This document shows, piece by piece, positions 36,216-44,559 of a stretch of 64,000 nt of DNA; position 1 is the first letter of the stretch; the number at the start of each line of letters is the position of its first letter. This stretch comes from Microbacterium oryzae (lineage in GTDB: Bacteria > Actinomycetota > Actinomycetes > Actinomycetales > Microbacteriaceae): NCBI RefSeq assembly GCF_030406385.1, contig NZ_JAUEPM010000001.1, positions 124,001 to 188,000 on the forward strand, written 5' to 3'. The translations under genes were made by a program, and so were the position numbers. Below the pieces are notes generated by a model that saw nothing but the letters and a program-made list of their open reading frames with translations, searched no databases and was not told the origin of the DNA.

Positions 36216-38765
36216 GTGCCTGGAGAGAACCTCACCCGCGTCGAGGCGCAGGAGCGCCGCGCGATCGTCGAGACGCAGACGTACGAGATCGCGCTCGACC
36301 TGACCAAGGGCGCCGAGGTGTTCGGGTCGCGCAGCGTCGTGCGCTTCGCCGCGACCGCCGGAGCGAGCACCTTCATCGACCTCATCGCGCGGGACGTCCG
36401 CGAGATCACGCTGAACGGCCGCGAGATCGACCCCGCCACCGCGTACGCCGACTCGCGCATCCGTCTCGACGACCTCGAGGCCGAGAACGAGCTCGTCGTC
36501 GACGCCGACTGCCTCTACACGAACACGGGCGAGGGCCTGCACCGCTTCGTCGACCCCGTCGACGGGGAGGTCTACCTCTACTCGCAGTTCGAGGTGCCCG
36601 ACTCGCGCCGTGTGTTCGCGGTCTTCGAGCAGCCCGACCTCAAGGCGACGTTCCAGTTCACCGTCACCGCGCCGGCGGCGTGGAAGGTCGTGTCGAACCA
36701 GCCGACGCCCGAGCCCATCCCCCACGACGACGGCGTCAACGCCACCTGGGGCTTCGAGCCGACGCCGCGCATCTCGTCCTACATCACCGCGCTCATCGCC
36801 GGCCCCTACGAGGAGACGCGCTCCGAGCTCACCTCCGCGTCCGGTCGTGTGATCCCGCTCGGGCTGTTCGCGCGCAAGAGCCTGTGGCAGCACATGGACG
36901 CGGACTACGTCTTCGAGAAGACGCGCCAGGGCTTCGCGTACTACGAGGAGAAGTTCGGCTACCCGTACCCCTTCGCGAAGTACGACCAGCTCTTCGTCCC
37001 CGAGTTCAACGCCGGGGCGATGGAGAACGCCGGCGCGGTGACCTTCACCGAGACCTACGTCTTCCGCAGCAAGGTCACCGACGCGGTCAAGGAGCGTCGC
37101 GTCGTCACGATCCTCCACGAGCTCGCGCACATGTGGTTCGGCGACCTCGTCACGATGAAGTGGTGGAATGACCTCTGGCTGAACGAGTCCTTCGCCGAGT
37201 GGGCCTCGACGATCGCCACGGCCGAGGCCACCGAGTGGACCGAGGCCTGGACGACCTTCAACGCGATGGAGAAGACCTGGGCGTACCGCCAGGACCAGCT
37301 CCCCTCCACGCACCCGATCGTCGCCGAGATCTCCGACCTCGAGGATGTCCAGGTCAACTTCGACGGCATCACCTACGCCAAGGGCGGCTCGGTTCTCAAG
37401 CAGCTGGCCGCGTGGGTGGGCATCGACGCGTTCTTCGAGGGCGTGGGCGCGTACTTCCAGAAGCACGCGTACTCCAACACCACGCTCTCGGACCTGCTCG
37501 TCGAGCTCGAGCGCACCAGCGGCCGCGACCTCGGCCCGTGGTCGCGGAAGTGGCTGGAGACGGCGGGCGTGAACACGCTCTCGCCCGTCATCGACGACGA
37601 CCACGACGGCCGCATCACGCGCTTCGCGATCACGCAGACCGCGCCGGCCGACTACCCCACGATCCGGCCGCACCGCCTCGGCATCGGGTTCTACGACCTC
37701 GTCTCGGGCGCGCTCACGCGCACGCACAGCATCGAGATCGACGTCGACGGCGATCTCACCGAGGTTCCCGAGCTGAAGGGCGCGCGCCGCCCCGCGCTCG
37801 TGCTGCTCAACGACGCCGATCTCGCGTACGCGAAGATCCGCCTCGACGACCGCAGCCTCGAGACCGCGATCGACCACCTCGCCGACATCGCCGACCCGCT
37901 CGCGCGCTCGCTCGTGTGGGGCGCAGCCTGGGATCAGACCCGCGACGCGGAGACCGCGGCGACCGACTACGTCGACCTCGTCCTGCGCAACATCGGGCGC
38001 GAGACCGAGTCCACGACCATCCGCACGACCCTCTCGCAGCTGCAGCTGGCGGCGAACAGCTACGTCGCGCCAGAGGCTCGCGAGGAGACCCGCGCGCGGG
38101 TCGCCGACGGCCTCTGGGAACTCCTCCAGCGAGCCGAACCGGGCAGCGACCTCCAGCTGCAGCTGACCACGGCGTTCGCGTCGGCCGCGTCGACCGCTGC
38201 TCAGTGGGAGCGCGTGCGGGCGCTGCGCGCAGGCGAGAGCGTGCTCGACGGGCTCGAGATCGACACCGACCTCTCCTGGCAGCTCCTCGTCTCGCTCGCC
38301 GCCGGCGGCGTCGCGGACGCGGCGGCGATCGACGCGGCGCTGGCCGCCGACAACACCGCGAAGGGCGCCGAGTCCGCCGCCCAGGCGCGCGCGGCCATGC
38401 CGTCGGCCGAGGCGAAGGCCGCGGCCTGGGCGTCGCTCGTCGACAGCGACGCGCTGCCGAACACGGTCGTCCGCTCCGCGGCCGCCGGGTTCGTCCACCC
38501 GGCCACGCGCGAGCACCTCACGCCGTTCGTCGAGAAGTACTTCGCGATGCTCCTGCCGGTGTGGGAGTCGCGCACCTTCCAGATCGCGTCGTACCTCATC
38601 GAGCTGCTGTACCCCGCGCCGCTCGCCAGCGCCGAGCTGCGCCGCGCGACCCGCGCGTGGCTGAGCGAGCACCCCGAGGCGCCCGCGGCCCTGCGTCGCA
38701 TCGTGGCGGAGAACCTCGCGGGCGTCGAGCGCGCGCTGGCCGCTCAGGAGCGCGACGCGGAGTAG
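36216..38765 (+). CDS. pepN: Aminopeptidase N (M1 family)
   Basis: A cytoplasmic zinc aminopeptidase that removes N-terminal residues from peptides. The 849-residue protein has GAMEN at residues 267-271, HELAH at 301-305 and the third ligand in LNESFAEW. The C-terminal ERAP1-like helical domain starts near residue 530. I chose GTG at 36216 (MPGENLTRVEAQERR) because a GGGAG site lies 8 nt upstream and this N-terminus is typical of actinobacterial PepN. An ATG at 36201 would add five residues. A weak hairpin follows the stop. Confidence 0.95.
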   Translation: MPGENLTRVEAQERRAIVETQTYEIALDLTKGAEVFGSRSVVRFAATAGASTFIDLIARDVREITLNGREIDPATAYADSRIRLDDLEAENELVVDADCLYTNTGEGLHRFVDPVDGEVYLYSQFEVPDSRRVFAVFEQPDLKATFQFTVTAPAAWKVVSNQPTPEPIPHDDGVNATWGFEPTPRISSYITALIAGPYEETRSELTSASGRVIPLGLFARKSLWQHMDADYVFEKTRQGFAYYEEKFGYPYPFAKYDQLFVPEFNAGAMENAGAVTFTETYVFRSKVTDAVKERRVVTILHELAHMWFGDLVTMKWWNDLWLNESFAEWASTIATAEATEWTEAWTTFNAMEKTWAYRQDQLPSTHPIVAEISDLEDVQVNFDGITYAKGGSVLKQLAAWVGIDAFFEGVGAYFQKHAYSNTTLSDLLVELERTSGRDLGPWSRKWLETAGVNTLSPVIDDDHDGRITRFAITQTAPADYPTIRPHRLGIGFYDLVSGALTRTHSIEIDVDGDLTEVPELKGARRPALVLLNDADLAYAKIRLDDRSLETAIDHLADIADPLARSLVWGAAWDQTRDAETAATDYVDLVLRNIGRETESTTIRTTLSQLQLAANSYVAPEAREETRARVADGLWELLQRAEPGSDLQLQLTTAFASAASTAAQWERVRALRAGESVLDGLEIDTDLSWQLLVSLAAGGVADAAAIDAALAADNTAKGAESAAQARAAMPSAEAKAAAWASLVDSDALPNTVVRSAAAGFVHPATREHLTPFVEKYFAMLLPVWESRTFQIASYLIELLYPAPLASAELRRATRAWLSEHPEAPAALRRIVAENLAGVERALAAQERDAE

Positions 38766-38789
38766 CCCCGTCCGAAGGGTGCCGTGAGT

Positions 38790-38815
38790 CCCGGTGGATC
38801 CCAGGATCCGCCGGG
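38790..38815 (+). terminator. pepN terminator hairpin
   Basis: CCCGGTGGATCC and GGATCCGCCGGG arms with one G-T pair and a 2-nt gap, 25 bp after the pepN stop. Located just before the mscS promoter. Confidence 0.55.
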
Positions 38816-38825
38816 GCTCGCGCCG

Positions 38826-38831
38826 TACCAT
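38826..38831 (+). promoter_or_regulatory. Candidate -10 box of the mscS-glbO operon
   Basis: TACCAT followed by 7 nt and an ATG at 38839. Fits a leaderless start, although a GGGG run also lies next to the ATG. Confidence 0.4.
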
Positions 38832-38838
38832 CGAGGGG

Positions 38839-39891
38839 ATGATGCTGCCGACAGAGACCACCGACCCCACCGACCTGGGCTTCTGGCAGAACGTCCTCAA
38901 AGACCTGGGCGTGTTCGGGCTAGATCTGCTCTGGGCCGCCGCCAACGTCGCCGTCTGCATCTTGATCGCCTGGGTGCTGCGCTTCGTCATCCGACGCGTC
39001 GTGAAGCGCATCGTCGAAGGCGCCAAGAGCAGGGCGAAGGTCGACGACACGCGAGCGCTCGAGCGCTCCCCGCTCGCCGCGGTGCGCGTCGTGCAGCGCA
39101 CCCGCACGCTGGGCTCCATCCTCACGAACGTCGTGAACATCACGATGGTGATCGTCGCGCTCGTCCTGGTGGCCTCGATCCTCGCTCCGAACGTCCTCGC
39201 ATCGCTGTCGCTCCTCACGGCGGCGGTGGGCGCCGGGCTCGGTTTCGGCGCGCAGAACATCGTCAAGGACGTGCTCAACGGCATCTTCATCGTCGCGGAG
39301 GACCAGGTCGGCATCGGCGACGTGGTCGACCTGGGGCTCGCGACCGGCGTGGTGGAGTTCGTGAGCGTGCGCATCACGCATGTCCGCGACGTGAACGGGG
39401 TGCTCTGGTACGTGCGGAACGGCGAGATCACCCGCATCGGCAACATGACGCAGGGATGGTCGCGCGTCGTGCTCGACCTCACCCTTCCCAAGGACATCGT
39501 CATCGAGGACGTCGAGCACCTGCTGACCGATACCGCACTCGCCCTCGCGCACGATCCGCGCTGGCGATCGCGCGTCATCGGCGAGCCGGAGGTCTGGGGT
39601 CTGGAGTCGCTCGAGGGCGACACCCTGGTCATCCGTCTCGTCATCAAGGCCAAGCCCACCGCGAAGGACGACGTGGCGCGGGTGCTGCGCGAGCGGCTGC
39701 GAGCGGTGCTCCTCAACGAGGGCATCGACGTCACCGGCATCGCGCGTGCGGTGCTCGAGGGCGCCGAGGGTGCGCTCCGGGTGCGTGGCGCCAACCCGCC
39801 GACGCTCACCAGCGAGCTGCCGGAACGACCGACCTGGCGCCCGCGCAGCGGCGCCGCGCAGAGCCAGAGCGAAGAGGAGTCCGGAGCATGA
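38839..39891 (+). CDS. MscS-family mechanosensitive ion channel
   Basis: A 350-residue membrane channel that opens on membrane tension and releases solutes on hypo-osmotic shock. Three hydrophobic helices occupy residues about 20-135. The pore helix TM3 reads LSLLTAAVGAGLGFGAQNIV, with the alternating Gly/Ala packing typical of MscS. The beta domain begins GIFIVAEDQVGIGDVVDLG. The C-terminal tail is hydrophilic (Ser/Glu-rich). Starts at 38839 or 38842 are both possible. The downstream globin starts within its stop (ATGA), an unusual coupling of channel and globin. Confidence 0.92.
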   Translation: MMLPTETTDPTDLGFWQNVLKDLGVFGLDLLWAAANVAVCILIAWVLRFVIRRVVKRIVEGAKSRAKVDDTRALERSPLAAVRVVQRTRTLGSILTNVVNITMVIVALVLVASILAPNVLASLSLLTAAVGAGLGFGAQNIVKDVLNGIFIVAEDQVGIGDVVDLGLATGVVEFVSVRITHVRDVNGVLWYVRNGEITRIGNMTQGWSRVVLDLTLPKDIVIEDVEHLLTDTALALAHDPRWRSRVIGEPEVWGLESLEGDTLVIRLVIKAKPTAKDDVARVLRERLRAVLLNEGIDVTGIARAVLEGAEGALRVRGANPPTLTSELPERPTWRPRSGAAQSQSEEESGA

Positions 39892-40310
39892 GCGAGCCCA
39901 AGAGCCTGCGCCCCCTCGGAGTGGGGACGTTCTACGAGCAGGTGGGCGGGCGCGAGACCTTCGCGAAGCTCGCTGCCGCGTTCTATCGGGGGATCGCCGA
40001 CGATGAGGTCCTGAAGCCCATGTATCCCGAGGCGGATCTCGCCGCCGCCGAGGAGCGGATGCTGATGTTCCTCGAGCAGTACTGGGGCGGGCCGACCACC
40101 TACAGCGAGACGCGCGGCCATCCGCGACTGCGCATGCGCCACGCGGGGTTCCACATCGACCCCGAGGCGCGCGACCGATGGCTCGCGCACATGCGCCGCG
40201 CGGTCGACGAGCTCGAGCTCTCCCCCGTGCACGAGGCCACGCTGTGGGACTACCTCGAGCGCGCCGCGCACGCCATGGTCAACACCTTCGAGCCGCAACC
40301 GGGGCGCTGA
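39888..40310 (+). CDS. glbO: Truncated hemoglobin, group II (trHbO type)
   Basis: A 140-residue 2/2 globin. Key haem-pocket residues of group II are visible: B10 Tyr (Y33 in AAFYRGIADDE), CD1 Tyr (Y46 in MYPEAD), proximal F8 His (H85 in RMRHAGFHI) and G8 Trp (W98 in RDRWLAHM). The family binds oxygen tightly and has been linked to peroxide chemistry and respiration. It is translationally coupled to the mscS gene by an ATGA overlap. In mycobacteria glbO also lies near pepN and rpiB. Confidence 0.94.
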   Translation: MSEPKSLRPLGVGTFYEQVGGRETFAKLAAAFYRGIADDEVLKPMYPEADLAAAEERMLMFLEQYWGGPTTYSETRGHPRLRMRHAGFHIDPEARDRWLAHMRRAVDELELSPVHEATLWDYLERAAHAMVNTFEPQPGR

Positions 40311-40340
40311 CCGCTCGCCTCGTCCCGCGTCGGATCGGCG

Positions 40341-41003
40341 TCAGCGCGCTCCGGTCTGCCTCACCGCGGTCAGTCCCACCGCGGCCGGGCCGCGCGTGAG
40401 GATGTGACCGCGCTCGAGTGTGACGCGCGTCCAGCGGCCAGCCGTGGACACGCGGGCCTCCTCCTCACCGCCGATGAAGCCGAACGAGAACGCCGCGAAC
40501 GCCACGCCGCGCGGCAGGCCCGCCAGCTCCTCGTCCGGCTCGCCCCAGATGCTGCCCCGCACCGAGCGCACCACGTCCTCGCCGGGTTGTGCGGGCAGCG
40601 CGTGAGCGACCGCGGCGATCCCCCACTGGGCGCGGCTCGCGAGCACAGCGGCCGCGATCCCGCCCGCGGGCGTCCAACCGCCGCGCGGCGGCGAGACGCC
40701 GGCCCACGCCGGAGCCAGCGCCGTATCGGGCAGCGCGAGCGCGCTCGGCTCCTCGGTCTCCGCGAGGGACGCGACCGTGAGATCGCACTCCAGTTCGGGA
40801 TCCGCGCGCAGCACTCGCATCGCGAGCACGGTGGGCGTACGGTCGAGGAGCCCCTGCGGCGCGAGCGCGGCGGAGGACATCACGAGGACGCCGCCGGCCG
40901 CCTGCAGACGCACCCCCTCGTCGCCGACGCGGGAGGCACGGCCCGCGAAGGTCAGCGCGTCACGCGCGGTCGGGGCATCGGCGAGCAGAAGGCGAGCGGT
41001 CAC
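40341..41003 (-). CDS. Conserved actinobacterial hypothetical protein divergent from tesB
   Basis: A 220-residue soluble protein without a signal peptide. Its sequence (VTARLLLADAPTARDALTFA, VRLQAAGGVLVMSSAAL, WAGVSPPRGGWTPAGGIAA, GVAFAAFSFGFIGGEEEARV) looks like a conserved family encoded beside tesB in related genomes, but I recognise no named domain or catalytic motif. The start is GTG at 41003, only 18 bp from the divergent tesB start, so their promoters overlap. The protein is Ala/Gly-rich with alternating strands and helices. Confidence 0.75.
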   Translation of the reverse strand: MTARLLLADAPTARDALTFAGRASRVGDEGVRLQAAGGVLVMSSAALAPQGLLDRTPTVLAMRVLRADPELECDLTVASLAETEEPSALALPDTALAPAWAGVSPPRGGWTPAGGIAAAVLASRAQWGIAAVAHALPAQPGEDVVRSVRGSIWGEPDEELAGLPRGVAFAAFSFGFIGGEEEARVSTAGRWTRVTLERGHILTRGPAAVGLTAVRQTGAR

Positions 41004-41009
41004 CCGCTC

Positions 41010-41015
41010 TAAACT
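41010..41015 (+). promoter_or_regulatory. Candidate -10 box, leaderless tesB start
   Basis: TAAACT followed by 6 nt and the GTG at 41022. The gap between the divergent genes is only 18 bp, so no ribosome site fits and tesB mRNA is probably leaderless. Confidence 0.55.
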
Positions 41016-41021
41016 AGCAAT

Positions 41022-41909
41022 GTGACCATCGAGCCCCGCCCAGACGACCCGGTCCAGATCATGCTCGACGTGATCGAGCTCGAGCGGATGGCTGCGCGGA
41101 CGCACGAGGACATCTTCCTCGGGCGCTCGCACTACATGCCAGGCGGACGGGTGTTCGGCGGGCAGGTTCTCTCGCAGGTCGTCGCGGCGGCCGCGCGGAC
41201 GCTGTCCGACGACCGGTTCGCGCACTCGCTGCACGGCTACTTCCTGCGCCCCGGCGACATGACGAAGGACATCACCTTCGGCGTGGACCGCATCCACGAC
41301 GGCCGGTCGTTCGCGCGGCGCCGCGTGCAGGGGTATCAGGACGGGGTGCCGATCTTCTCCGGCATCCTCTCCTTTCAGGACGAGGACGAGGGCGTGGAGC
41401 ATCAGTTGCCGATGCCCGACGTCCCCGGCCCCGAAGACCTGCCGGACCCGGCGGCCGACCCCGAGCGCCACCCGCAGTCTCGGCGGCTGCTGGCGGCGAA
41501 CCCGATCGAGGTGCGGCACCTCGAGGGAAGCCTCATGGGCCCCGCGCCGGTCGGCGCGCAGCCGACGCAGGCCGTCTGGACGCGCGTGCGGCGCCCGATC
41601 GGCGACGACCGGCTCCTCCATCAGGCGGCGCTCGCCTACCTCAGCGACTACACGATCCAGGAGCCGTCGATGCGCGGCGCCGGGCTGTCGTGGGCGGCCC
41701 CTGGCCTGAAGGTCGCGAGCCTCGACCACGCGATGTGGTGGCACCGTCCTGCGCGCGCCGACGAGTGGATGCTCTACGTGCAGGAGTCCCCCGGCGCGCA
41801 GGGCGGGCGCGGGCTCGCGTTCGGGCGGATCTACGCGCGCTCCGGCGAGCTGGTGGCCTCGGTCGCGCAGGAGATCATGCTGCGGACGCCGGTCACGACG
41901 CCTGCTTGA
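41022..41909 (+). CDS. tesB: Acyl-CoA thioesterase II
   Basis: A 295-residue double-hotdog thioesterase that hydrolyses acyl-CoA to fatty acid and CoA. Signatures are GRVFGGQVLSQVVAAA and HSLHGYFLRPGD in the first hotdog, the LAYLSDYTI motif with the catalytic Asp, and ASLDHAMWWHRPARADEWML in the second. The start GTG at 41022 follows a leaderless-type promoter. Its 3' end overlaps the convergent sufU gene by 17 bp. Length and motif order match TesB rather than single-hotdog enzymes. Confidence 0.95.
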   Translation: MTIEPRPDDPVQIMLDVIELERMAARTHEDIFLGRSHYMPGGRVFGGQVLSQVVAAAARTLSDDRFAHSLHGYFLRPGDMTKDITFGVDRIHDGRSFARRRVQGYQDGVPIFSGILSFQDEDEGVEHQLPMPDVPGPEDLPDPAADPERHPQSRRLLAANPIEVRHLEGSLMGPAPVGAQPTQAVWTRVRRPIGDDRLLHQAALAYLSDYTIQEPSMRGAGLSWAAPGLKVASLDHAMWWHRPARADEWMLYVQESPGAQGGRGLAFGRIYARSGELVASVAQEIMLRTPVTTPA

Positions 41910-42330
41910 GATCGGCCTCCAGCGCCACCCATCCCAGCATCGCGCACTTGATCCGCATGACGTACTTCGCGACGCCCTGCAGTGCCGCCGCGTCGCCCAG
42001 CGCCTCCGATGGCGCGACCGCTCCTCGAGAGCGCAGCATCGTGCGGAACTCGTCGATGAGTGCGAGTGCCTCTTCCCGGGAGGCGTGCTCGAGGAGACCG
42101 GTCATGATCGAGGCGGAGGCCATCGAGATCGAGCACCCGTGGCCATCCCATCGCAGGTGCGCGATCGTGCCGTCCCCACCCAAGGTGACGCCCACGGTGA
42201 TCTCGTCGCCGCACGACGGGTTCAGCTCGTGATGCGTGTGCGCGAGCGGCGTCGGGTCGCCCTTGCCCTCCGGATTGCGGGCGTGATCGAGGATGAGCTC
42301 CTGGTAGAGCCCCTGCAGGTCGCCGCTCAT
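41893..42330 (-). CDS. sufU: Iron-sulfur cluster scaffold / sulfurtransferase SufU
   Basis: A 145-residue zinc-dependent SufU protein that accepts sulfur from SufS for Fe-S cluster assembly. The three conserved cysteines are C40 (NPSCGDEI), C66 (GHGCSIS) and C129 (RIKCAMLGW), with D42 as the zinc ligand. The insert between residues 100 and 120 (RSRGAVAPSEALGD) is typical of SufU versus IscU. It overlaps sufS by ATGA, so SufS and SufU are made together. The rest of a Suf system (sufBCD) is not in the window. Confidence 0.96.
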   Translation of the reverse strand: MSGDLQGLYQELILDHARNPEGKGDPTPLAHTHHELNPSCGDEITVGVTLGGDGTIAHLRWDGHGCSISMASASIMTGLLEHASREEALALIDEFRTMLRSRGAVAPSEALGDAAALQGVAKYVMRIKCAMLGWVALEADLKQAS

Positions 42331-43592
42331 CGGTCCGCTCCGAAGAACCCGCGGACCTCGCCCAGCGCGTCGTGCAACGCGGCGATCTCCGCAGAGGTGG
42401 TGTAGACCGAGGCGCTCGCACGCGTGGTCGCCGTCAGACCCAGGCTGCGATGCAGCGGCTGCGCGCAGTGATGGCCGGTCCGCACCGTGATGCCGCGGTC
42501 GTCGAGGAACTGGCCGACATCATGCGCGTGCACGCCCTGGACGTCGAAGCTCGCGAGCGCCGCGCGGGGTGCCCCCGGAGGCGGGCCGATCAGCCGGACA
42601 CCGGGCACCGAGACCACGGCGTCGACCAGCTCCGCCGCGAGAGCGTCCTCGTGTGCTCGCACGTTCGCCATCCCGAGCTCCTCCAGGTAGTCGACCGCCG
42701 CGCCGAGCCCGACGATCTGCGTGACCGGCTGCGTGCCGGCCTCGAATCGCTGCGGCGCGGGCAGGAACTCCGCCTCCGTCATCGTCACGGTCGTGATCGC
42801 CGAGCCGCCCGTGCGCGCCGGCGGGAGCTCGGCGAGGAGCTCCGCCCGCCCGAACAGCACGCCTACACCGTTCGGGCCCAGCATCTTGTGACCGGAGAAC
42901 GCGGCGAAGTCGACGCCCAGCCGGCCGAGATCCAACGGCAGGTGTGGAGCGGACTGGCAGGCGTCGAGCACGGTGAGCGCTCCCGCCTCCTGCGCGAGCG
43001 CGACGATGTCGGCGACCGGGGCGATCATGCCCGTGACGTTGGAGACATGGGCGAACGCGATGACGCGGGTGCGGCTGCTGAGCTGCGCGCGCAGGTCGTC
43101 GATCGTCCAGAGGCCGCGCTCGTCCACCGGCACCCAGCGCAGCGCAGCGCCGGTGCGGCGGGCGAGGCGCTGCCAGGGAATGAGGTCGGCGTGGTGCTCG
43201 GCCTCCGTGACGAGGATCTCGTCGCCGGGCCGCAGCGCGAAGCGGTCGCCGCCGAGGCCGGCGGAGGCGTCGGACATCCCGAGCGCCACCACGTTCAGCG
43301 CGTCGGTGGCACTGGCGGTCCAGACGACCTCCCGCTCCCCCGCTCCGATGAAGGCCGCGACCCGCTCACGCGCGGTCTCGAAGGCGTAGGTGGCCTCCCC
43401 GGTGGCGAGGCTCGAGCCGCGGTGAACGGCGGCGTAGTCGCGGCGCGCGAAGTCCGCCTCAGCGGCGATCACCGACTCTGGGCGCTGCGAGGTCGCCGCC
43501 GAGTCGAGGTAGACGCGGTCGGGGCGGCCGGCGATGCCGGGGAAGTCCGCGCGGATGTCCTTGCGGACCGGCGCGGGCGAGACGAACGACAT
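42327..43592 (-). CDS. sufS: Cysteine desulfurase SufS
   Basis: A PLP-dependent enzyme that takes sulfur from cysteine and passes it to SufU. The 421-residue protein has the PLP lysine K236 (FSGHKMLGPNG), the HHADLIPW motif, the DACQSAPHLPLD segment and the active-site cysteine C376 (RTGHHCAQPL). The short cysteine loop is that of group II (SufS) desulfurases. It starts at 43592 after a GGGAG site. Located upstream of and overlapping sufU. Confidence 0.96.
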   Translation of the reverse strand: MSFVSPAPVRKDIRADFPGIAGRPDRVYLDSAATSQRPESVIAAEADFARRDYAAVHRGSSLATGEATYAFETARERVAAFIGAGEREVVWTASATDALNVVALGMSDASAGLGGDRFALRPGDEILVTEAEHHADLIPWQRLARRTGAALRWVPVDERGLWTIDDLRAQLSSRTRVIAFAHVSNVTGMIAPVADIVALAQEAGALTVLDACQSAPHLPLDLGRLGVDFAAFSGHKMLGPNGVGVLFGRAELLAELPPARTGGSAITTVTMTEAEFLPAPQRFEAGTQPVTQIVGLGAAVDYLEELGMANVRAHEDALAAELVDAVVSVPGVRLIGPPPGAPRAALASFDVQGVHAHDVGQFLDDRGITVRTGHHCAQPLHRSLGLTATTRASASVYTTSAEIAALHDALGEVRGFFGADR

Positions 43593-43654
43593 GGTGAGCT
43601 CCCTGCAGGGCGGGTAGGGCGTCTTCCAGTGTCTCATCCGCCCGCCTCCGCCGC

Positions 43655-44137
43655 TCAGCGGCGGGTGAACGTCACAGGCTCCTCCACGTACGGCTCCCAC
43701 GCCGAGCGCATGGCCGGAGTCAGTCGCACGGGGCGGGCGGACTCCACGTCGACGAGCACGACGACCGCATCCGCGCGCGCGTAGATCACGCGCTCCTCCT
43801 CGCCCTCGGCGCTGTGCACCTCGTAGCAGACGTCGATGCTGGAGCCGCCGAGGCGGCCGATCCACAGCTGCACGTCCAGAGGCCGATGCCGATACGGCAC
43901 GGGGTGCAGGTACTCGATGCTCTGCCGCGCGATGAGCGTGGCGACGCCCGTGGGCGAGCCGAGGACCTCCGGGTCGAACACGGCGGTGGCCGGAACGCCG
44001 TCGCCCGAGTCCTCCGCGCGGAAGAACGCCCGGCAGCGCGCCTCCTCGAGCAGGCGCAGCATCGCGGCGTTGTTCACATGGCCGAAGGCGTCGAGGTCTC
44101 CCCACCGAAGCTGGATGGGGACGTGCACGCGCGTCAT
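43655..44137 (-). CDS. Single-hotdog acyl-CoA thioesterase (4HBT family)
   Basis: A 160-residue hotdog-fold thioesterase. The active-site motif LRWGDLDAFGHVNNAAMLRL contains the Asp nucleophile and the helix typical of 4-hydroxybenzoyl-CoA thioesterase/YbgC-like enzymes. The substrate is probably an acyl-CoA, but chain length is not predictable. ATG at 44137 (MTRVHVPIQLRWG) follows a GGAGAGG site. It precedes sufS on the same strand by 62 bp and could be co-transcribed. Confidence 0.9.
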   Translation of the reverse strand: MTRVHVPIQLRWGDLDAFGHVNNAAMLRLLEEARCRAFFRAEDSGDGVPATAVFDPEVLGSPTGVATLIARQSIEYLHPVPYRHRPLDVQLWIGRLGGSSIDVCYEVHSAEGEEERVIYARADAVVVLVDVESARPVRLTPAMRSAWEPYVEEPVTFTRR

Positions 44138-44305
44138 CGGGGTCCTCTCCGGGCGGGATCCGGCGTCGGGGGTAACGATCCGGTCACGGTAGCGACCGCC
44201 CTTTCGGGCTCGACCATACCGCCTTCTTCCGCACCACGACGCGGAAGTCGGCGGTGCAGGACCGGTCATCGCCGCCCCCCGCTCGAGCACGTGGACGTTG
44301 TTATG

Positions 44306-44368
44306 GTGTCGGAGGCCCGCTTCGCCGCAACAGGAAGCGGGCCGCACCGCCGGCGACGCGTCCGACAC
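44306..44368 (+). promoter_or_regulatory. Potential structured leader RNA of the betaine ABC operon
   Basis: The 422-bp gap 44138-44559 has no credible gene. It contains nested complementary segments: GTGTCGGA (44306-44313) with TCCGACAC (44361-44368), and inside it GGCCCGCTTC (44314-44323) with GAAGCGGGCC (44334-44343). A further small hairpin GCCGC-TTCA-GCGGC lies downstream near 44403-44416. The order fits a folded 5' leader of about 250 nt before the ATPase gene. It does not match a riboswitch class I can confirm; a c-di-AMP or other osmotic riboswitch is a hypothesis. An AT-rich TGTTAT at 44298-44303 could be the -10 box. Confidence 0.45.
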
Positions 44369-44559
44369 GACCGAGCGGTGACCCGCCCAGGACCGCGAAT
44401 GCCGCTTCAGCGGCGTGCGTATGGCCGACGAGCAGCCGCCCACCCGGACGGCCGCGAGCCAGGTGCCCGAAGCCCGGCCCCTCGTCTGCCCGGACCGCAA
44501 CCGATGACCGAGCGTGGATGTTGCCTGCCTGGAGATCCCGCGTTCGGCATGTGGAGAAC

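Noticed and set aside
36195..40298. A 1,367-codon open frame antisense to pepN, mscS and glbO
   Set aside because: It spans three well-supported genes and an intergenic terminator, and its product has a composition (Arg/Val/Asp/Gly) typical of antisense GC-rich shadow frames.
44254..44559. An N-terminal extension of the betaine ATPase reading through the leader
   Set aside because: The frame is open by chance, but it would place Arg/Pro-rich sequence without homology before the conserved ABC start, and it covers the complementary segments of the leader.
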